Assembly (NCBI RefSeq): GCF_018918285.1
Contig: NZ_JAHLQF010000004.1
Span: forward strand, 186,001 to 250,000
Reading direction: 5' to 3'
Length of the DNA stretch: 64,000 nt
Origin: Clostridium mobile
GTDB taxonomy: Bacteria; Bacillota; Clostridia; Clostridiales; Clostridiaceae
Shown here: piece after piece, positions 15,835 through 25,859 of the stretch
Position numbering within the stretch: the stretch's first letter is position 1
How the letters are laid out: every line of letters starts with the position of its first letter
The notes under the pieces: model-generated
Database searches by the model: none
What the model was told of the DNA's origin: nothing
What the model saw: only the letters and a program-made list of their open reading frames with translations
Made by a program: the position numbers and the translations under genes

Positions 15835-17700
15835 CTAAAAGGTTTCTATAAACCAGTCTAATATATGATTATAATGCTCTTTTACTGATGTGTATATCTT
15901 CTCAAAACCCTTTAAGCGGCTATCAAAGATTATTTTTCCTTCTTCATTCTGCCCTTCTAAAAGCTCTTGTACAAAAATATTATCAAAGACACCATCATAC
16001 ACCTTGTCCTTAGTGTTTCTTTCACTTGCAGAAGCTTCAAGAGCTAAATATCCACTTGTAATACTTTCATCAATTTTCAAATCTTTCACCGCCACTTTTC
16101 CATCAACTAAAATGTCTAGATTACTGCCTTTTATTCTGATTTCAACCATACGTTTTCCCAGTTGATTAGCTTTTAAATTTGGTACAAATTCCTTTGCACC
16201 ATCCTCTATGCTTTCAGTAATTTGCTCTTTCTTTTTCGTAACTTGTTCTTTTATTTTGTTCTTTTCTTCTTCATTTCTAGCCCTTTTCATATTAAGATTA
16301 CCTTCATTTATCTCAGCTTCTAACATAACTTCAGCAATAGACTGTGCAGGTTTTTTATCAATATCTTTTAAATTACATTTGAAAATTTCAGTAATACTAT
16401 TATCTGATTTTTTTTCATGTACAAATAATTCATTATCCTTCAGTGAAACCCGTACAAATGAACTATTATCTGAATTATAGCGAAGGTAAATAGCTTGTTC
16501 TCCAACAACATTTCCCTCAAGACTTGCGGATATTTTAAGGTCCCTAAGTTCTTTTTTATCTTTAAGATACATAAACGCTGGTTTTTCTGGAGGAGATGTT
16601 AAAACTATTTTACTTTTTATAAATTCCCCTTGCCCCTCAACGATTTCCCATAACCTTGCACGCTCAACATCACCTTGCTCAAAAGCTACATCCTTACCTG
16701 TTTCCTGCCATACTCTCATAAGTAAATGATTAGTATACCAATAAGGTTGTACTTGTAGACGTGTTAATTTATAAATATCCTCTTCTTTTCCATTAAAACT
16801 TTTTCCCTCATTATTGAAATGAAGTTTAAAAGTCTTTTTAATTTCCTCATTGTTTACATTAGTGGCTAGTGGACTTGCGTCTCCATATAGTCCATTGGCG
16901 TGCATAATCATGTAAGCATTTGGGATTCCCCCTAGTTCCTTAGTATAGATATCCCTCATCTGTGCGTAATCCCACTTAATACGTTTTTCCATTTCCGTAC
17001 GATTTTCCACTGGAATTCCATTTTTATCTCGAATAAAGTCCATAAGATAATGATTATAATCCTCTTCCATATATTTAGCTACCATATTAAACTGATCTTG
17101 ATTTAATATATTTAAAAAATTGTTAAACCTATCAAATACATTAATGTATTCAAATCGATAACCATTTGAACCCAATTCCCAAAAAGTACTTTTCTCCATT
17201 TTCTTTAAGTCTTTTGGCATAAGAAATTTCATATCACCTATGACAAATTTATTAGCATATGTAAACATGGTAGCCTTATAATTAAGTTTTTCCATTATAG
17301 GCTGTGCAAATAAAGCAGAATCTTTACGCCCATCCTCAAAAGAAATATACATTGCCTTTTGAGGAAGAGGTTTTCCTTCTTTATAATATTCTATTATATC
17401 TTGCTGAGATATGGTTTCAAATCCAGAAGCCTTCATGGCACTAAGATGTTTAGACAGCATATCATTATCTATTAAGGTAGGCTTTTGAATTCTATCCACA
17501 CCAAAATAGGAGATAGCAATAAAACCTTCATTGTTATTGTAAAGTGAAGAATTTAAGGGTTCATAGCTCTTTATATTAAAAAATGCATTTATTAAAATTC
17601 CAAAAACCACTACTAAAAATGACATTTGAAAAACTGTTCTTATGGATTTTTTCCTATCTTTTTTCTTATAATCTAAAATATATTTTTCATTCTTTTCCAT
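15835..17700 (-). CDS. NodB-like polysaccharide deacetylase homologue with C-terminal beta-rich domain
   Basis: A 621-aa protein with an N-terminal membrane anchor (about residues 22-44) and a NodB-type domain (about 75-330). Motif 1 is SFEDGRKDS (about 120-128), close to the canonical TFDDG. The HxxxH metal motif is not seen where expected (WELGSNGYRFE), so deacetylase activity is doubtful. The C-terminal part (about 360-600) is beta-strand rich (LYIRYNSDNSSFVRVSL, VEIRIKGSNLDILVDG) and resembles lectin-like carbohydrate-binding folds. A lysine/glutamate-rich helix (about 470-505) interrupts it. It lies 15 bp downstream of the synthase gene. A role in binding or guiding the polymer at the surface is inferred. 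Confidence 0.7.
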   Translation of the reverse strand: MEKNEKYILDYKKKDRKKSIRTVFQMSFLVVVFGILINAFFNIKSYEPLNSSLYNNNEGFIAISYFGVDRIQKPTLIDNDMLSKHLSAMKASGFETISQQDIIEYYKEGKPLPQKAMYISFEDGRKDSALFAQPIMEKLNYKATMFTYANKFVIGDMKFLMPKDLKKMEKSTFWELGSNGYRFEYINVFDRFNNFLNILNQDQFNMVAKYMEEDYNHYLMDFIRDKNGIPVENRTEMEKRIKWDYAQMRDIYTKELGGIPNAYMIMHANGLYGDASPLATNVNNEEIKKTFKLHFNNEGKSFNGKEEDIYKLTRLQVQPYWYTNHLLMRVWQETGKDVAFEQGDVERARLWEIVEGQGEFIKSKIVLTSPPEKPAFMYLKDKKELRDLKISASLEGNVVGEQAIYLRYNSDNSSFVRVSLKDNELFVHEKKSDNSITEIFKCNLKDIDKKPAQSIAEVMLEAEINEGNLNMKRARNEEEKNKIKEQVTKKKEQITESIEDGAKEFVPNLKANQLGKRMVEIRIKGSNLDILVDGKVAVKDLKIDESITSGYLALEASASERNTKDKVYDGVFDNIFVQELLEGQNEEGKIIFDSRLKGFEKIYTSVKEHYNHILDWFIETF

Positions 17701-17715
17701 CGTTCACTACCTCCT

Positions 17716-19572
17716 TCACTCCACTTCTTTTTTCTCTTTGCTCCATCTATTTTTCTTTCTATTTATAGCATTAATGTCTTCAGGTGTCATCCTAGTTCCC
17801 CATGTAGATTTCCAGAAGGTCACCCACGCTATAGGCATCTGCCACAATAAAATAAATTCATAATATAAACAGAAAATAAAACCAAAAATCCAAATAGAAC
17901 TTTTCCTAAAGAACAGATCTACAAAACTCATAAGTAAAGCCATTAGCAAAAGCCCTGTTAAAAAGGTAGTTGGAAAAATGCTCTGAGTAATAGGTATAAT
18001 AATGAGATTATAAACTACAACAATAGGTGCTGCGATAGGTACAATCAAACCCATATAGAAAAGTGAGAACATGAAAGGCTCTTTTCTCCATATAAATTTT
18101 GATGCAATGAGGGATTCCCTAAGCCAAGACCTTTTCCAACGCATTTGCTGCTTTAAAAACACCTTTTGATCAGAGGGAACAATAGTATGACAAATAGCAT
18201 TATCTTGATAGCTTGTCCTATGAGTTCTAAGAATAAAATTTGTCATACTTCTATCATCGCCAAAAGTTGCTGGGTGGCCTAAAAACTTTTGGTTAAGCCA
18301 TTCCTCTTTATATTTTAAAACTAAATCCTTTCGATAACAGGAAATAGGTCCTGAAAGGCAGGTAACTGCATCAAAATAAGATTCCGCTGCTTTCATAATG
18401 CGAAAAGCTACATAGTATCTAACTGCCTGCATCTTTGTAATTATGTTTGTATACTTATTTTCAACATCAGTACGTCCAGTAACTCCACCCATTTTTTGAT
18501 CTTGGAAAGGCTGAATAAGGTTTTTAATAGCTGTAGGTTCTAAAAAACTATCTGAATCGACAAACACAACTAACTCATGCTTAGCTATTTCAGCTCCGGC
18601 AACAAGGGCTGCTCTTTTACCCTCATTCTTTTCTTGTACTACAAGTTTTAAGCGTTCACCAATTTTAAATCGTTGCCCCTCATTAACCATTTTATCCATA
18701 GTTTCTCGTATCTTTTCAAGGGAGTCATCATTTGAACAATCGTCCACCACAATTACTTCAATCTTATCAATAGGATAATCTTGATTCATACAACTCATAA
18801 TAGTTCTACTAATCCATTCCTCTTCATTAAAGCAAGGAATTATTATTGATACACCTGGAGTAAAATTAGGATTAATGGGAACATCTCTATAAAGTGCTCC
18901 AAACAAATAACGGGAGAGTAAGAATACTGCAGCAATAATGCTATATAAATACAAAAATTTATTATACCTAAAGTATATGATATTTTCTGCACGCATTAGC
19001 ATAATAAAGGCGACTGTAATAAAAATAAGTAAGCTAGAAAAGCTGATAGAATATCTCCACCTACGTTTTTGAAAATATTCTAGCAAAGTTTCTTCGTACT
19101 GAAATGCCACTAATTTTCCTCGATTACTAGCAGCATCCTCCATCCTTACAACCTTTGCTTTGATTTTAATCATTGATTCAAATCCTTCAGGCATGCTACC
19201 GGGGAGAATCTTAAATTTTAGCCAATAAACTTCTCCTAGGCTTAATTTTATATCAGGATCTGAAATTTCCACTAACATACCAGAGGCAGATGTATCAATG
19301 GATTTTGTAATGCATTTCTCTTGATACATCTTTCCTGTCTTTTTATCTAGTCTAATTTCTACATTATAATCAGTAACATAACGCTTCCCAACATTATAAA
19401 AATCTTCAATAGATTTTTTCTTCTCTTTAATAGAATCATCCTTTTGGCTAAGTCCCCTTCTATCTAACTTTATCCTAATTTTTTCGCTATCTGGAACATT
19501 AGGTAACATTCTTCTATCAGATTTCGATATAGGAAATACTTCTTTAACAATTTTCTTCTTATCTTTTCTCAA
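17716..19572 (-). CDS. PilZ-domain glycosyltransferase family 2, exopolysaccharide synthase
   Basis: A 618-aa inner-membrane synthase. The N-terminal 160 residues form a PilZ c-di-GMP-binding domain, with DTSASG at 93-98 matching the DxSxxG motif; arginines that could be the second contact lie at 20-21, 32 and 38-39 but do not form a clean RxxxR. Two membrane segments (about 175-225) precede the GT2 domain, with IIIPCFNEEEW, VVDDCSNDDS, the metal-binding FVDSDSF and QQMRWKRSW, the full set for a processive synthase. C-terminal helices complete the pore. Start is TTG with AAAGGAG upstream. Polymer synthesis gated by c-di-GMP is inferred. Between two NodB genes and beside GH18, a partly deacetylated N-acetylglucosamine polymer is likelier than cellulose. 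Confidence 0.87.
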   Translation of the reverse strand: MRKDKKKIVKEVFPISKSDRRMLPNVPDSEKIRIKLDRRGLSQKDDSIKEKKKSIEDFYNVGKRYVTDYNVEIRLDKKTGKMYQEKCITKSIDTSASGMLVEISDPDIKLSLGEVYWLKFKILPGSMPEGFESMIKIKAKVVRMEDAASNRGKLVAFQYEETLLEYFQKRRWRYSISFSSLLIFITVAFIMLMRAENIIYFRYNKFLYLYSIIAAVFLLSRYLFGALYRDVPINPNFTPGVSIIIPCFNEEEWISRTIMSCMNQDYPIDKIEVIVVDDCSNDDSLEKIRETMDKMVNEGQRFKIGERLKLVVQEKNEGKRAALVAGAEIAKHELVVFVDSDSFLEPTAIKNLIQPFQDQKMGGVTGRTDVENKYTNIITKMQAVRYYVAFRIMKAAESYFDAVTCLSGPISCYRKDLVLKYKEEWLNQKFLGHPATFGDDRSMTNFILRTHRTSYQDNAICHTIVPSDQKVFLKQQMRWKRSWLRESLIASKFIWRKEPFMFSLFYMGLIVPIAAPIVVVYNLIIIPITQSIFPTTFLTGLLLMALLMSFVDLFFRKSSIWIFGFIFCLYYEFILLWQMPIAWVTFWKSTWGTRMTPEDINAINRKKNRWSKEKKEVE

Positions 19573-19615
19573 CTTAGTTTACTCTCCTTTCTTTTGTTTT
19601 TATCTCACATTTTAC

Positions 19616-21757
19616 CTATTTAATATAATCTGATATTTTTGCAAAGGAATATCCTCTTCTTCTAAGTTCATCAATTGTAGGCTGTAAAACTTCCAATACG
19701 CTGGAATCGTCTAAAATATGCAAAGTTATAATGCTACCATCTTCTACTCTATTAAAAATATCATCCAAGATTTCCTTAGGACTTTTTTGAGTATTCCAGT
19801 CGTGAGGACTTAATTCAGACATAATTACATTTCTATAACCAGAGGCTTGAATTGCGGCAGCTCTCTCTTCATCGATTTTAAACTGGGGAGGTCTGAAAAA
19901 CATCTCTGGCTGACGCTGAATTGCAGAGGTTAATACCTGATGACATTTAACAATATCCTCCTGTAATTCCTGAATGCTTTGTTCACCTGTGGTTGTATGA
20001 CTGTAGGTATGATTTGCTATATCATGACCATCTTGAGCTATTGCCATAAGCAGATTAGGATTAGCCTCAGCCCCCTTACCACGAATAAAGAAACTAGCTT
20101 TTATTCCATTAGCTTTTAGAATATCTAAAACTGCTGTGACAGTTCTATCACTACCCCAATCATCAAAGGTTAAAGCCACAGTTTTTCCTGCTGATTTAGG
20201 AAGTTTATGAATAAGCTCCTTTTGAATACCACCATTATTTAATTTTACACTTGCAGCATTAAACCCAGGAATTTGTTCTAATGGTTTACGCTCATATTGA
20301 CTTTTATATAGTTCATCTATAGTTACAAAATCATATCCTGTATATCTTACATGTTTTGCAATTAGAGGTATGGCTTCTATTACAGCAGGATTAGTACTAG
20401 CATTTAAAGTAATAATTTCTCCCCTAGTAATCTTCTTCTTGATATATTCTTCAATCTCTTTAGCGCTTTTCATATCCGTATCTTTAGGATTTTTACTGTA
20501 AGTCACTACGGTATACCCCAATGCATCCGCTGCTTTACATACAGTGTCATTAGCACTCCCAAAGGTTGGTCGTAAATATTTAGGTGATATCCCTAATTTG
20601 TCCTTAAATATTTTATCCGCCATATGAATTTGTTCAAGGACTTTATTATAATCAAGTTGTGTTAAATCTTTTCTTTCTAATGAATTACTTTCAATCTCAT
20701 GCCCTCTTTTTAATATTTCTTTTGCTATATCCGTATGGTCGTAAACTGCAAAGGCTGGTAGAAAAAATGTTGCTTTTATATGATTTTCATCTAAAGCATT
20801 TAAAATACCGTTCATCATTGCTTTATCTCCCATACCTTCAAAGGTAAGTGCTACCGCTTTCTTTGTTGTATATGCATAAGAGAAAACTCCTTTATTTCTC
20901 CCTTTATTTTCAGATGCTGAAAATATACTTTTATCTGTTATGTACTCCTTTTTTAATAATTCATTGACATTTAATATGTTATACCCTTGTCTTACTGCAT
21001 CTTTTAAAACAAATTCCGTAAGGTCTAAGGCATCTTCTTTATTTGCGTCTATAGTTACAATATCTCCTCGATTTATATGAGAACTAAAGTATTTCTTGAT
21101 TTCTGAGTTAGTCTTGCTAGTGGTTTGCATATTGAAATTGTAGCCTACAGCAGCAACATATCCATCTGCAGCAGCGGCTTTTAAGATATGATCTGTATAA
21201 TTTGCTCCCTTAACCCTCAACAGATTAGTTTTTACCTTTGTTTCCTTTTCAATAATTTGATTTGATAAAGCAATTTCTTTATAAATTTCTTTAATATCTA
21301 AACTGTCCAACTTGCTTTTTCTATTAAGTGTGTTATTTCCAATATCATGTCCTCTTTTTACAATGTTCATAGCAATATCAGGTTCTTCCGCAACACGCAT
21401 TCCCGGAAGAAAAAAAGTTGCTTTTGAATTGTATTTATCTAATAAGTCCAGTATTCTATCCATAGTATCCTTATCACCCATACCCTCTAAAGTTAAGGCT
21501 ATAGATTTTGAAATTGTATTAACTTTAGAAATAGTTTTTAGTTTGGATGTATCAGCAGACTGAACAAGTGCCAATATCTTTTCTTCATCCATATTTTCAT
21601 CTAATGCATAGGAATTATATTCATTAAAATCAGGATTTTTTGTATCTGCTTTATTTTTACCTTTATAACAAGATGTAAGTAACATTGATATCATAAGCAG
21701 AATTAAAATAATAAGGTGTAATTTCTTTCTTTTTAATTCTTTTTTCCAAACATCCAT
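19616..21757 (-). CDS. Lipoprotein with three NodB deacetylase modules, only the last with intact motifs
   Basis: A 713-aa exported protein with a lipoprotein signal ending LLTSC (Cys at about 30). Three NodB modules follow. Module 1 (about 85-255) and module 2 (about 295-475) have LEGMGDK/FEGMGDK in place of TFDDG and lack the HxxxH motif. Module 3 (about 520-713) has TFDDWGSD, NHTYSHTT and FRPPQF, the complete catalytic and zinc-binding set. Modules 1 and 2 are more alike than either is to 3, suggesting duplication of an already inactive copy. The family removes N-acetyl groups from GlcNAc polymers. It is the first gene of the polysaccharide operon, with GGGGGAGGGGG before its ATG. The inactive modules may bind polymer. 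Confidence 0.88.
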   Translation of the reverse strand: MDVWKKELKRKKLHLIILILLMISMLLTSCYKGKNKADTKNPDFNEYNSYALDENMDEEKILALVQSADTSKLKTISKVNTISKSIALTLEGMGDKDTMDRILDLLDKYNSKATFFLPGMRVAEEPDIAMNIVKRGHDIGNNTLNRKSKLDSLDIKEIYKEIALSNQIIEKETKVKTNLLRVKGANYTDHILKAAAADGYVAAVGYNFNMQTTSKTNSEIKKYFSSHINRGDIVTIDANKEDALDLTEFVLKDAVRQGYNILNVNELLKKEYITDKSIFSASENKGRNKGVFSYAYTTKKAVALTFEGMGDKAMMNGILNALDENHIKATFFLPAFAVYDHTDIAKEILKRGHEIESNSLERKDLTQLDYNKVLEQIHMADKIFKDKLGISPKYLRPTFGSANDTVCKAADALGYTVVTYSKNPKDTDMKSAKEIEEYIKKKITRGEIITLNASTNPAVIEAIPLIAKHVRYTGYDFVTIDELYKSQYERKPLEQIPGFNAASVKLNNGGIQKELIHKLPKSAGKTVALTFDDWGSDRTVTAVLDILKANGIKASFFIRGKGAEANPNLLMAIAQDGHDIANHTYSHTTTGEQSIQELQEDIVKCHQVLTSAIQRQPEMFFRPPQFKIDEERAAAIQASGYRNVIMSELSPHDWNTQKSPKEILDDIFNRVEDGSIITLHILDDSSVLEVLQPTIDELRRRGYSFAKISDYIK

Positions 21758-22151
21758 AAATTTTCCCCCTCCCCCTATACTCTTTTATATAGATATTTTT
21801 TAAATCTTGTAATGATAAATATGTATATTCCTGGTTTTAATTCATATTATACAAATTTTTACCTATAATCGATATGAATAGACAATGATTATTCTTAAAT
21901 ATTATATATTATTAGCAAATAAACGACAATAAGTCTTAAAAATTTTTTTATTCCAATTATGAAACTTTTTTCAATTACTAATTATACAAGGTTCTCATTT
22001 CATAATGAAAGCATTAGTATAATTACATAAAACTTTATATTTTACATATACAAATAAAGAGTTAAGCATATAATGAAGTAGCTCTAAAAGTCACTATTTC
22101 ACTATATACTTAACTCTTTTATATGTTATAAATCTTTTTTAAATTTTAATT
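21758..22151. other. Intergenic region before the polysaccharide operon
   Basis: This 394-bp region holds the start region of the polysaccharide operon and family A copy 5 (22057-22120). On the minus strand TATAAT occurs about 95 bp before the operon start, but no good -35 sits at 17 bp. I looked for a c-di-GMP riboswitch and saw none. The repeat lies about 30 bp after the stop of the reductase gene and probably terminates it. Confidence 0.6.
22057..22120 (+). repeat. Dispersed palindromic repeat, family A, copy 5
   Basis: A shorter variant: AAAGAGTTAAGCATATAATGAAG pairs with CACTATATACTTAACTCTTT and is followed by T residues. Compensating changes relative to copies 1-4 (GTTAAG with CTTAAC) keep the stem paired, which suggests selection for structure. 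The left flank seen in copies 1-4 is not clear here. Confidence 0.75.
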
Positions 22152-23921
22152 CTATTTAGCTGCATTTTGGCCAGCAATTCTACCAAATACAGTAATGTCT
22201 GCAAGAGCGTTACTTCCTAATCTATTTGTACCGTGTACTCCTCCAGTAACTTCACCTGCTGCATACAGTCCTTCAATTACTTTACCATCTTTGTTAATTA
22301 CTTCAGCTTTAGTATTAATTTTAAGTCCTCCCATTGTATGATGAACAGCAGGAGCTGCTTTTAATATATAAAATGGAGCTGTATCTATAGTAGATGGCAT
22401 ACTTCTCTTATTAAATTCTTTATCCTTACCATCTTTAACATAACCATTGTATCTATCAAGAGTTGCTTTAAACTCTTTTGCGTCTATATCAAAGAAAGCT
22501 GCTGCTTCTTCTATTGTGTTTGCTTTTACAAGTAACTTATTTTTGTATAAGTATTCCATTTCTGCTCCATGTTGTTCTTCTAACTTGCTTGCTTCTAAAC
22601 CTTTTTGGTCAAGTAACTGATAGCATACACTATCTGTCTGTTCCTTGATTGCCATAGATATTACATCACGTCTTTCAAGTTCTTCAACAAAACGTCTACC
22701 TTCTTTATTTACCATTATTGTATGTCCATACATTCTTGCATCACCAAAGTAAAGTAGTGTACCTGTTAATGGATCACAAACTGGATAGGTTTGGATATGT
22801 TCCATGCCAACTAATTCTGCTCCAATCTTTTCTCCCATAACAATACCATCCCCTGTACTTCCTACTGTATTTGTAGAAAGAACTTTTTTATCCATAGCAG
22901 GATTGTATTTAACTCTCATTTCAATATTTGAACCAAATCCACCTGATGCAATTATTACTGCTTTGTTTGTATTAAAGGTATATTTTGTATCTTCGCCCTC
23001 TGCTTCTACACCAATAACTTTACCATTAGAATCAGTAATAAGGGACATTGCAGTGGTATTATATAATATAGGAATATTTAAACTCTCAGCTTTAGCAACT
23101 TGTTTTCTAATAATTTCTTTACCATTTGCGCCAGCTGGAATTAAGCTTCTCTTTACAGAATGTCCACCGAAAAACATTAAATCATCTTGCCATACAACTC
23201 CAACTTCATCTCTAAGCCATTCCGCACCTGCAAGGGCATTTTCTGCCACAACCTTTACTAATTCAGGGTCATTTTCATTGTCCCCACCTTTAATCGTGTC
23301 TTTTGCAAACTGGTCAGGACTATCTTTAATTCCTTCCTTCTTCTGTATCCAGTTATTTGGAGCAGCATATTCAGCACCAGAAATTAATGTGTTTCCACCG
23401 GCCATAGGCATTTTTTCTAAAACAATTACATCAGCACCTGCCTGCTTTGCTTCTATTGCAGCTGAAAGACCTGCACCACCTGCACCAATAATAACTATGT
23501 CATGAGTTTTACTAACTTCTTTTTTAGTTACATCCGCGTCTTTTCCTTGGTTCTTCTTTAACATATCAGGTGTTGCACCTGCTGCTTTTAAAGCTGCAGT
23601 AATTGCTTCAAGATAACCTTTAGAAGTTAATGTACAACCTGCAACTATATCAACCTCAAGACTGTTTTTTGAAAGAATGTTTTCTTTTAAGGTATCCATA
23701 GCAGTTTCATACCCAGGGGTTTCCTTCTGCTCTAAAACCTTAACATCAGTGATAGTATCATCTTTAATAGTTACTTCAACGGAGATTTTTCCGCCTTTAC
23801 CATTTCCTTCTCCTTTATATGTACCGTTAGCAATTGCTGTCTGTGATTTATTAGCATTACCACAAGCAACAAGGCTTATAGTCATAAAAATTGCTAGTAA
23901 AATTGTCAAAAATCTTTTCAA
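22152..23921 (-). CDS. Exported FMN- and FAD-binding reductase (fumarate/urocanate reductase type)
   Basis: A flavoprotein of about 589 aa. An N-terminal lipoprotein signal ends LVACG (Cys about 20). Next is an FMN_bind domain (about 35-115) with AGCTLTSKG, where the threonine would carry covalent FMN. Then comes a flavocytochrome c-type FAD domain with DIVIIGAGGAGLSAAIEAK and LEKMPMAGGNTL, and a C-terminal HHTMGGLKI and GTNRLGSNALADI. It would reduce fumarate, urocanate or a similar enoate at the cell surface; the substrate is not set. An in-frame ATG at 23927 directly abuts AGGAGGA, so the TTG at 23921, 7 bp away, is preferred. It is divergent from a two-component system that probably controls it. 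Confidence 0.85.
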   Translation of the reverse strand: MKRFLTILLAIFMTISLVACGNANKSQTAIANGTYKGEGNGKGGKISVEVTIKDDTITDVKVLEQKETPGYETAMDTLKENILSKNSLEVDIVAGCTLTSKGYLEAITAALKAAGATPDMLKKNQGKDADVTKKEVSKTHDIVIIGAGGAGLSAAIEAKQAGADVIVLEKMPMAGGNTLISGAEYAAPNNWIQKKEGIKDSPDQFAKDTIKGGDNENDPELVKVVAENALAGAEWLRDEVGVVWQDDLMFFGGHSVKRSLIPAGANGKEIIRKQVAKAESLNIPILYNTTAMSLITDSNGKVIGVEAEGEDTKYTFNTNKAVIIASGGFGSNIEMRVKYNPAMDKKVLSTNTVGSTGDGIVMGEKIGAELVGMEHIQTYPVCDPLTGTLLYFGDARMYGHTIMVNKEGRRFVEELERRDVISMAIKEQTDSVCYQLLDQKGLEASKLEEQHGAEMEYLYKNKLLVKANTIEEAAAFFDIDAKEFKATLDRYNGYVKDGKDKEFNKRSMPSTIDTAPFYILKAAPAVHHTMGGLKINTKAEVINKDGKVIEGLYAAGEVTGGVHGTNRLGSNALADITVFGRIAGQNAAK

Positions 23922-24146
23922 TTTCATTCCTCCTAATTATGCTTTATAATTTGTTAAATCATTAACTTATATTGATATTATTTTAACATTTAATATTCAC
24001 AAAGTATTTACATTTATTTGCTTGTTTTTGCATTTTAAGCTACAATATTTGAAAAAATATGCGAACCATATATAATAAATAGTGAATATACACACTAAAT
24101 TAATATTTTAAATGTGAAATACTATACAAAAATGAGGAGGGTAACC

Positions 24147-25859
24147 ATGTCTTTGCGTTTAAAAATTATTACAGCTTTTATGTTGTGCATTATGCTTACT
24201 TTTTCTCCTCTGTTATATATGATGCAAACCAAAGCTAAAACTTACAATATGAAACAGCTGGAGCATCAAACCCTGCAGTTAATCGATTCTAAAAGCAATG
24301 AAATCGGTTCTTGGCTGAATCAGCGTATAAGCGAAATTAAAGTTATCCATGAGCATCCTTCCTGTAAAGAACTGGACTTTCCTGAACTAAAACTTTATTT
24401 AACGCAGTTAAATCATGTGCTGGGAGATAGGTACGGAACTTTCGCCGTTGGAGGATTGGACGGAAAAGGCTGGATTAATGATACCCTTACCATTGACGTG
24501 TCTAATCGTGAATATTTCAAAAAGGCAATGTCAACGAATGTAGAATATGTTATCAGCAAGCCCGTTGTTTCAAAATCTGACAATACGCCCATTTTTCTTA
24601 TATGCTATCCCATTATCAATGATAAAAATGATAAAATGGGGTTTATCAATGGTTCTGTAAATTTGGACAAGATCTCTCAAATCGCCCATGATATCGATAT
24701 TTATGATGGATTTGCATGGATTATGAACAAAGATACAGACACCTACTCTATTACTAAAGAGGAATTGAATAATCAATATATTTCTTCTGAGTCACTTAAT
24801 ACAATTATTGAAGATGCAGAAATAAAAAATTCAGGCACAGTTGCACTGAAAAATCTATCTAACAATGATACTACAGTATTTTTTTCCTCTGTCCCCTATA
24901 CAGAAGATTGGCTTTTGTGCATCATGATAGAAAATAGTATGATTCATGAACAAACCAATAGCATCATTAATCTAACTATTGTCATGGGAATCATTCTGCT
25001 GTTGACTGCTACACTACTAGCTATTGCTATTTCAGGCTCTATTGTAAAGCCTATTCAGCGATTGAAAGAAAATATGGTGGAAGTATCTAATGGTAATCTC
25101 CATAGCTATTATAAGATAGAACATAATGATGAAATTTCTATACTAGGACAAGTTTTTAACAAAATGGTAGCTGATATTAAGAATCTAATTAATCAAGTCT
25201 ATCAGGTACAGGCACAGAAACGAAGTACGGAACTAAAGGCACTACAATCCCAAATAAACCCACATTTTTTATATAACACGCTAGATACAGTACAGTGGAA
25301 AGCTTTGGAGTACGATGCCTTTGAGGTTGCTGATATGATTAATTCTCTATCTGGATTTTTTAGAATTTCTCTCAGTGATGGAAAGGAATTCATCACCATT
25401 ACTGATGAAGCAGAACACGTAAAAAGCTACTTAGAAATTCAAAAGATGCGTTATAAAGACAAAATCAGTTATCATATTGATGTGGATGATTCAGTTGAAC
25501 AATATCTTATCCCTAAGCTAATTATACAACCCTTGGTGGAAAACTCTATATATCATGGATTGAAACTTCGAAAGCAAAATGGCACAATTTATATAAACAT
25601 CTCCACTGAGGAGGGATATCTTATTATTCAGGTTATAGACAATGGTTTGGGTATGGACAGTGAGCAACTGACAATCCTTCGTAAAAATCTGGCTCAATCC
25701 ATTGAATCAGATCATTATGGACTATATAACATTAACGAACGATTAAAACTTGCCTTTGGAGAAAAATATAGCATTATAATAGAAAGTGAATTTGAAATAG
25801 GTACAAAGGTATTGTTGAAAATACCTGTAATAAGTGAGGGATTTGAATGTTTAGAGTAG
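24147..25859 (+). CDS. Sensor histidine kinase, YesM/LytS-like
   Basis: A 570-aa membrane sensor. A first membrane helix (about residues 7-25) and a second (about 276-297) bound a Cache-type extracellular sensing domain. HAMP follows (about 298-350, SIVKPIQRLKENM), then a His_kinase domain with the phospho-accepting histidine in QINPHFLYNTLD, and an ATPase domain with ENSIYHGLK and VIDNGLGMDS. A longer frame begins at 24114, but GAGGAGGGTAACC precedes the ATG at 24147, which is used here. It overlaps the response regulator by 13 bp. Divergent orientation to the exported reductase suggests it senses that enzyme's substrate outside the cell. Confidence 0.9.
   Translation: MSLRLKIITAFMLCIMLTFSPLLYMMQTKAKTYNMKQLEHQTLQLIDSKSNEIGSWLNQRISEIKVIHEHPSCKELDFPELKLYLTQLNHVLGDRYGTFAVGGLDGKGWINDTLTIDVSNREYFKKAMSTNVEYVISKPVVSKSDNTPIFLICYPIINDKNDKMGFINGSVNLDKISQIAHDIDIYDGFAWIMNKDTDTYSITKEELNNQYISSESLNTIIEDAEIKNSGTVALKNLSNNDTTVFFSSVPYTEDWLLCIMIENSMIHEQTNSIINLTIVMGIILLLTATLLAIAISGSIVKPIQRLKENMVEVSNGNLHSYYKIEHNDEISILGQVFNKMVADIKNLINQVYQVQAQKRSTELKALQSQINPHFLYNTLDTVQWKALEYDAFEVADMINSLSGFFRISLSDGKEFITITDEAEHVKSYLEIQKMRYKDKISYHIDVDDSVEQYLIPKLIIQPLVENSIYHGLKLRKQNGTIYINISTEEGYLIIQVIDNGLGMDSEQLTILRKNLAQSIESDHYGLYNINERLKLAFGEKYSIIIESEFEIGTKVLLKIPVISEGFECLE

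Noticed and set aside
21758-22056. c-di-GMP riboswitch before the polysaccharide operon
   Set aside because: Expected because of the PilZ synthase, but I see no GEMM-type conserved core; control is more likely through the PilZ domain.
22804-23505. 233-codon plus-strand frame
   Set aside because: It is the antisense shadow of the FMN/FAD reductase, whose own frame has clear domains.
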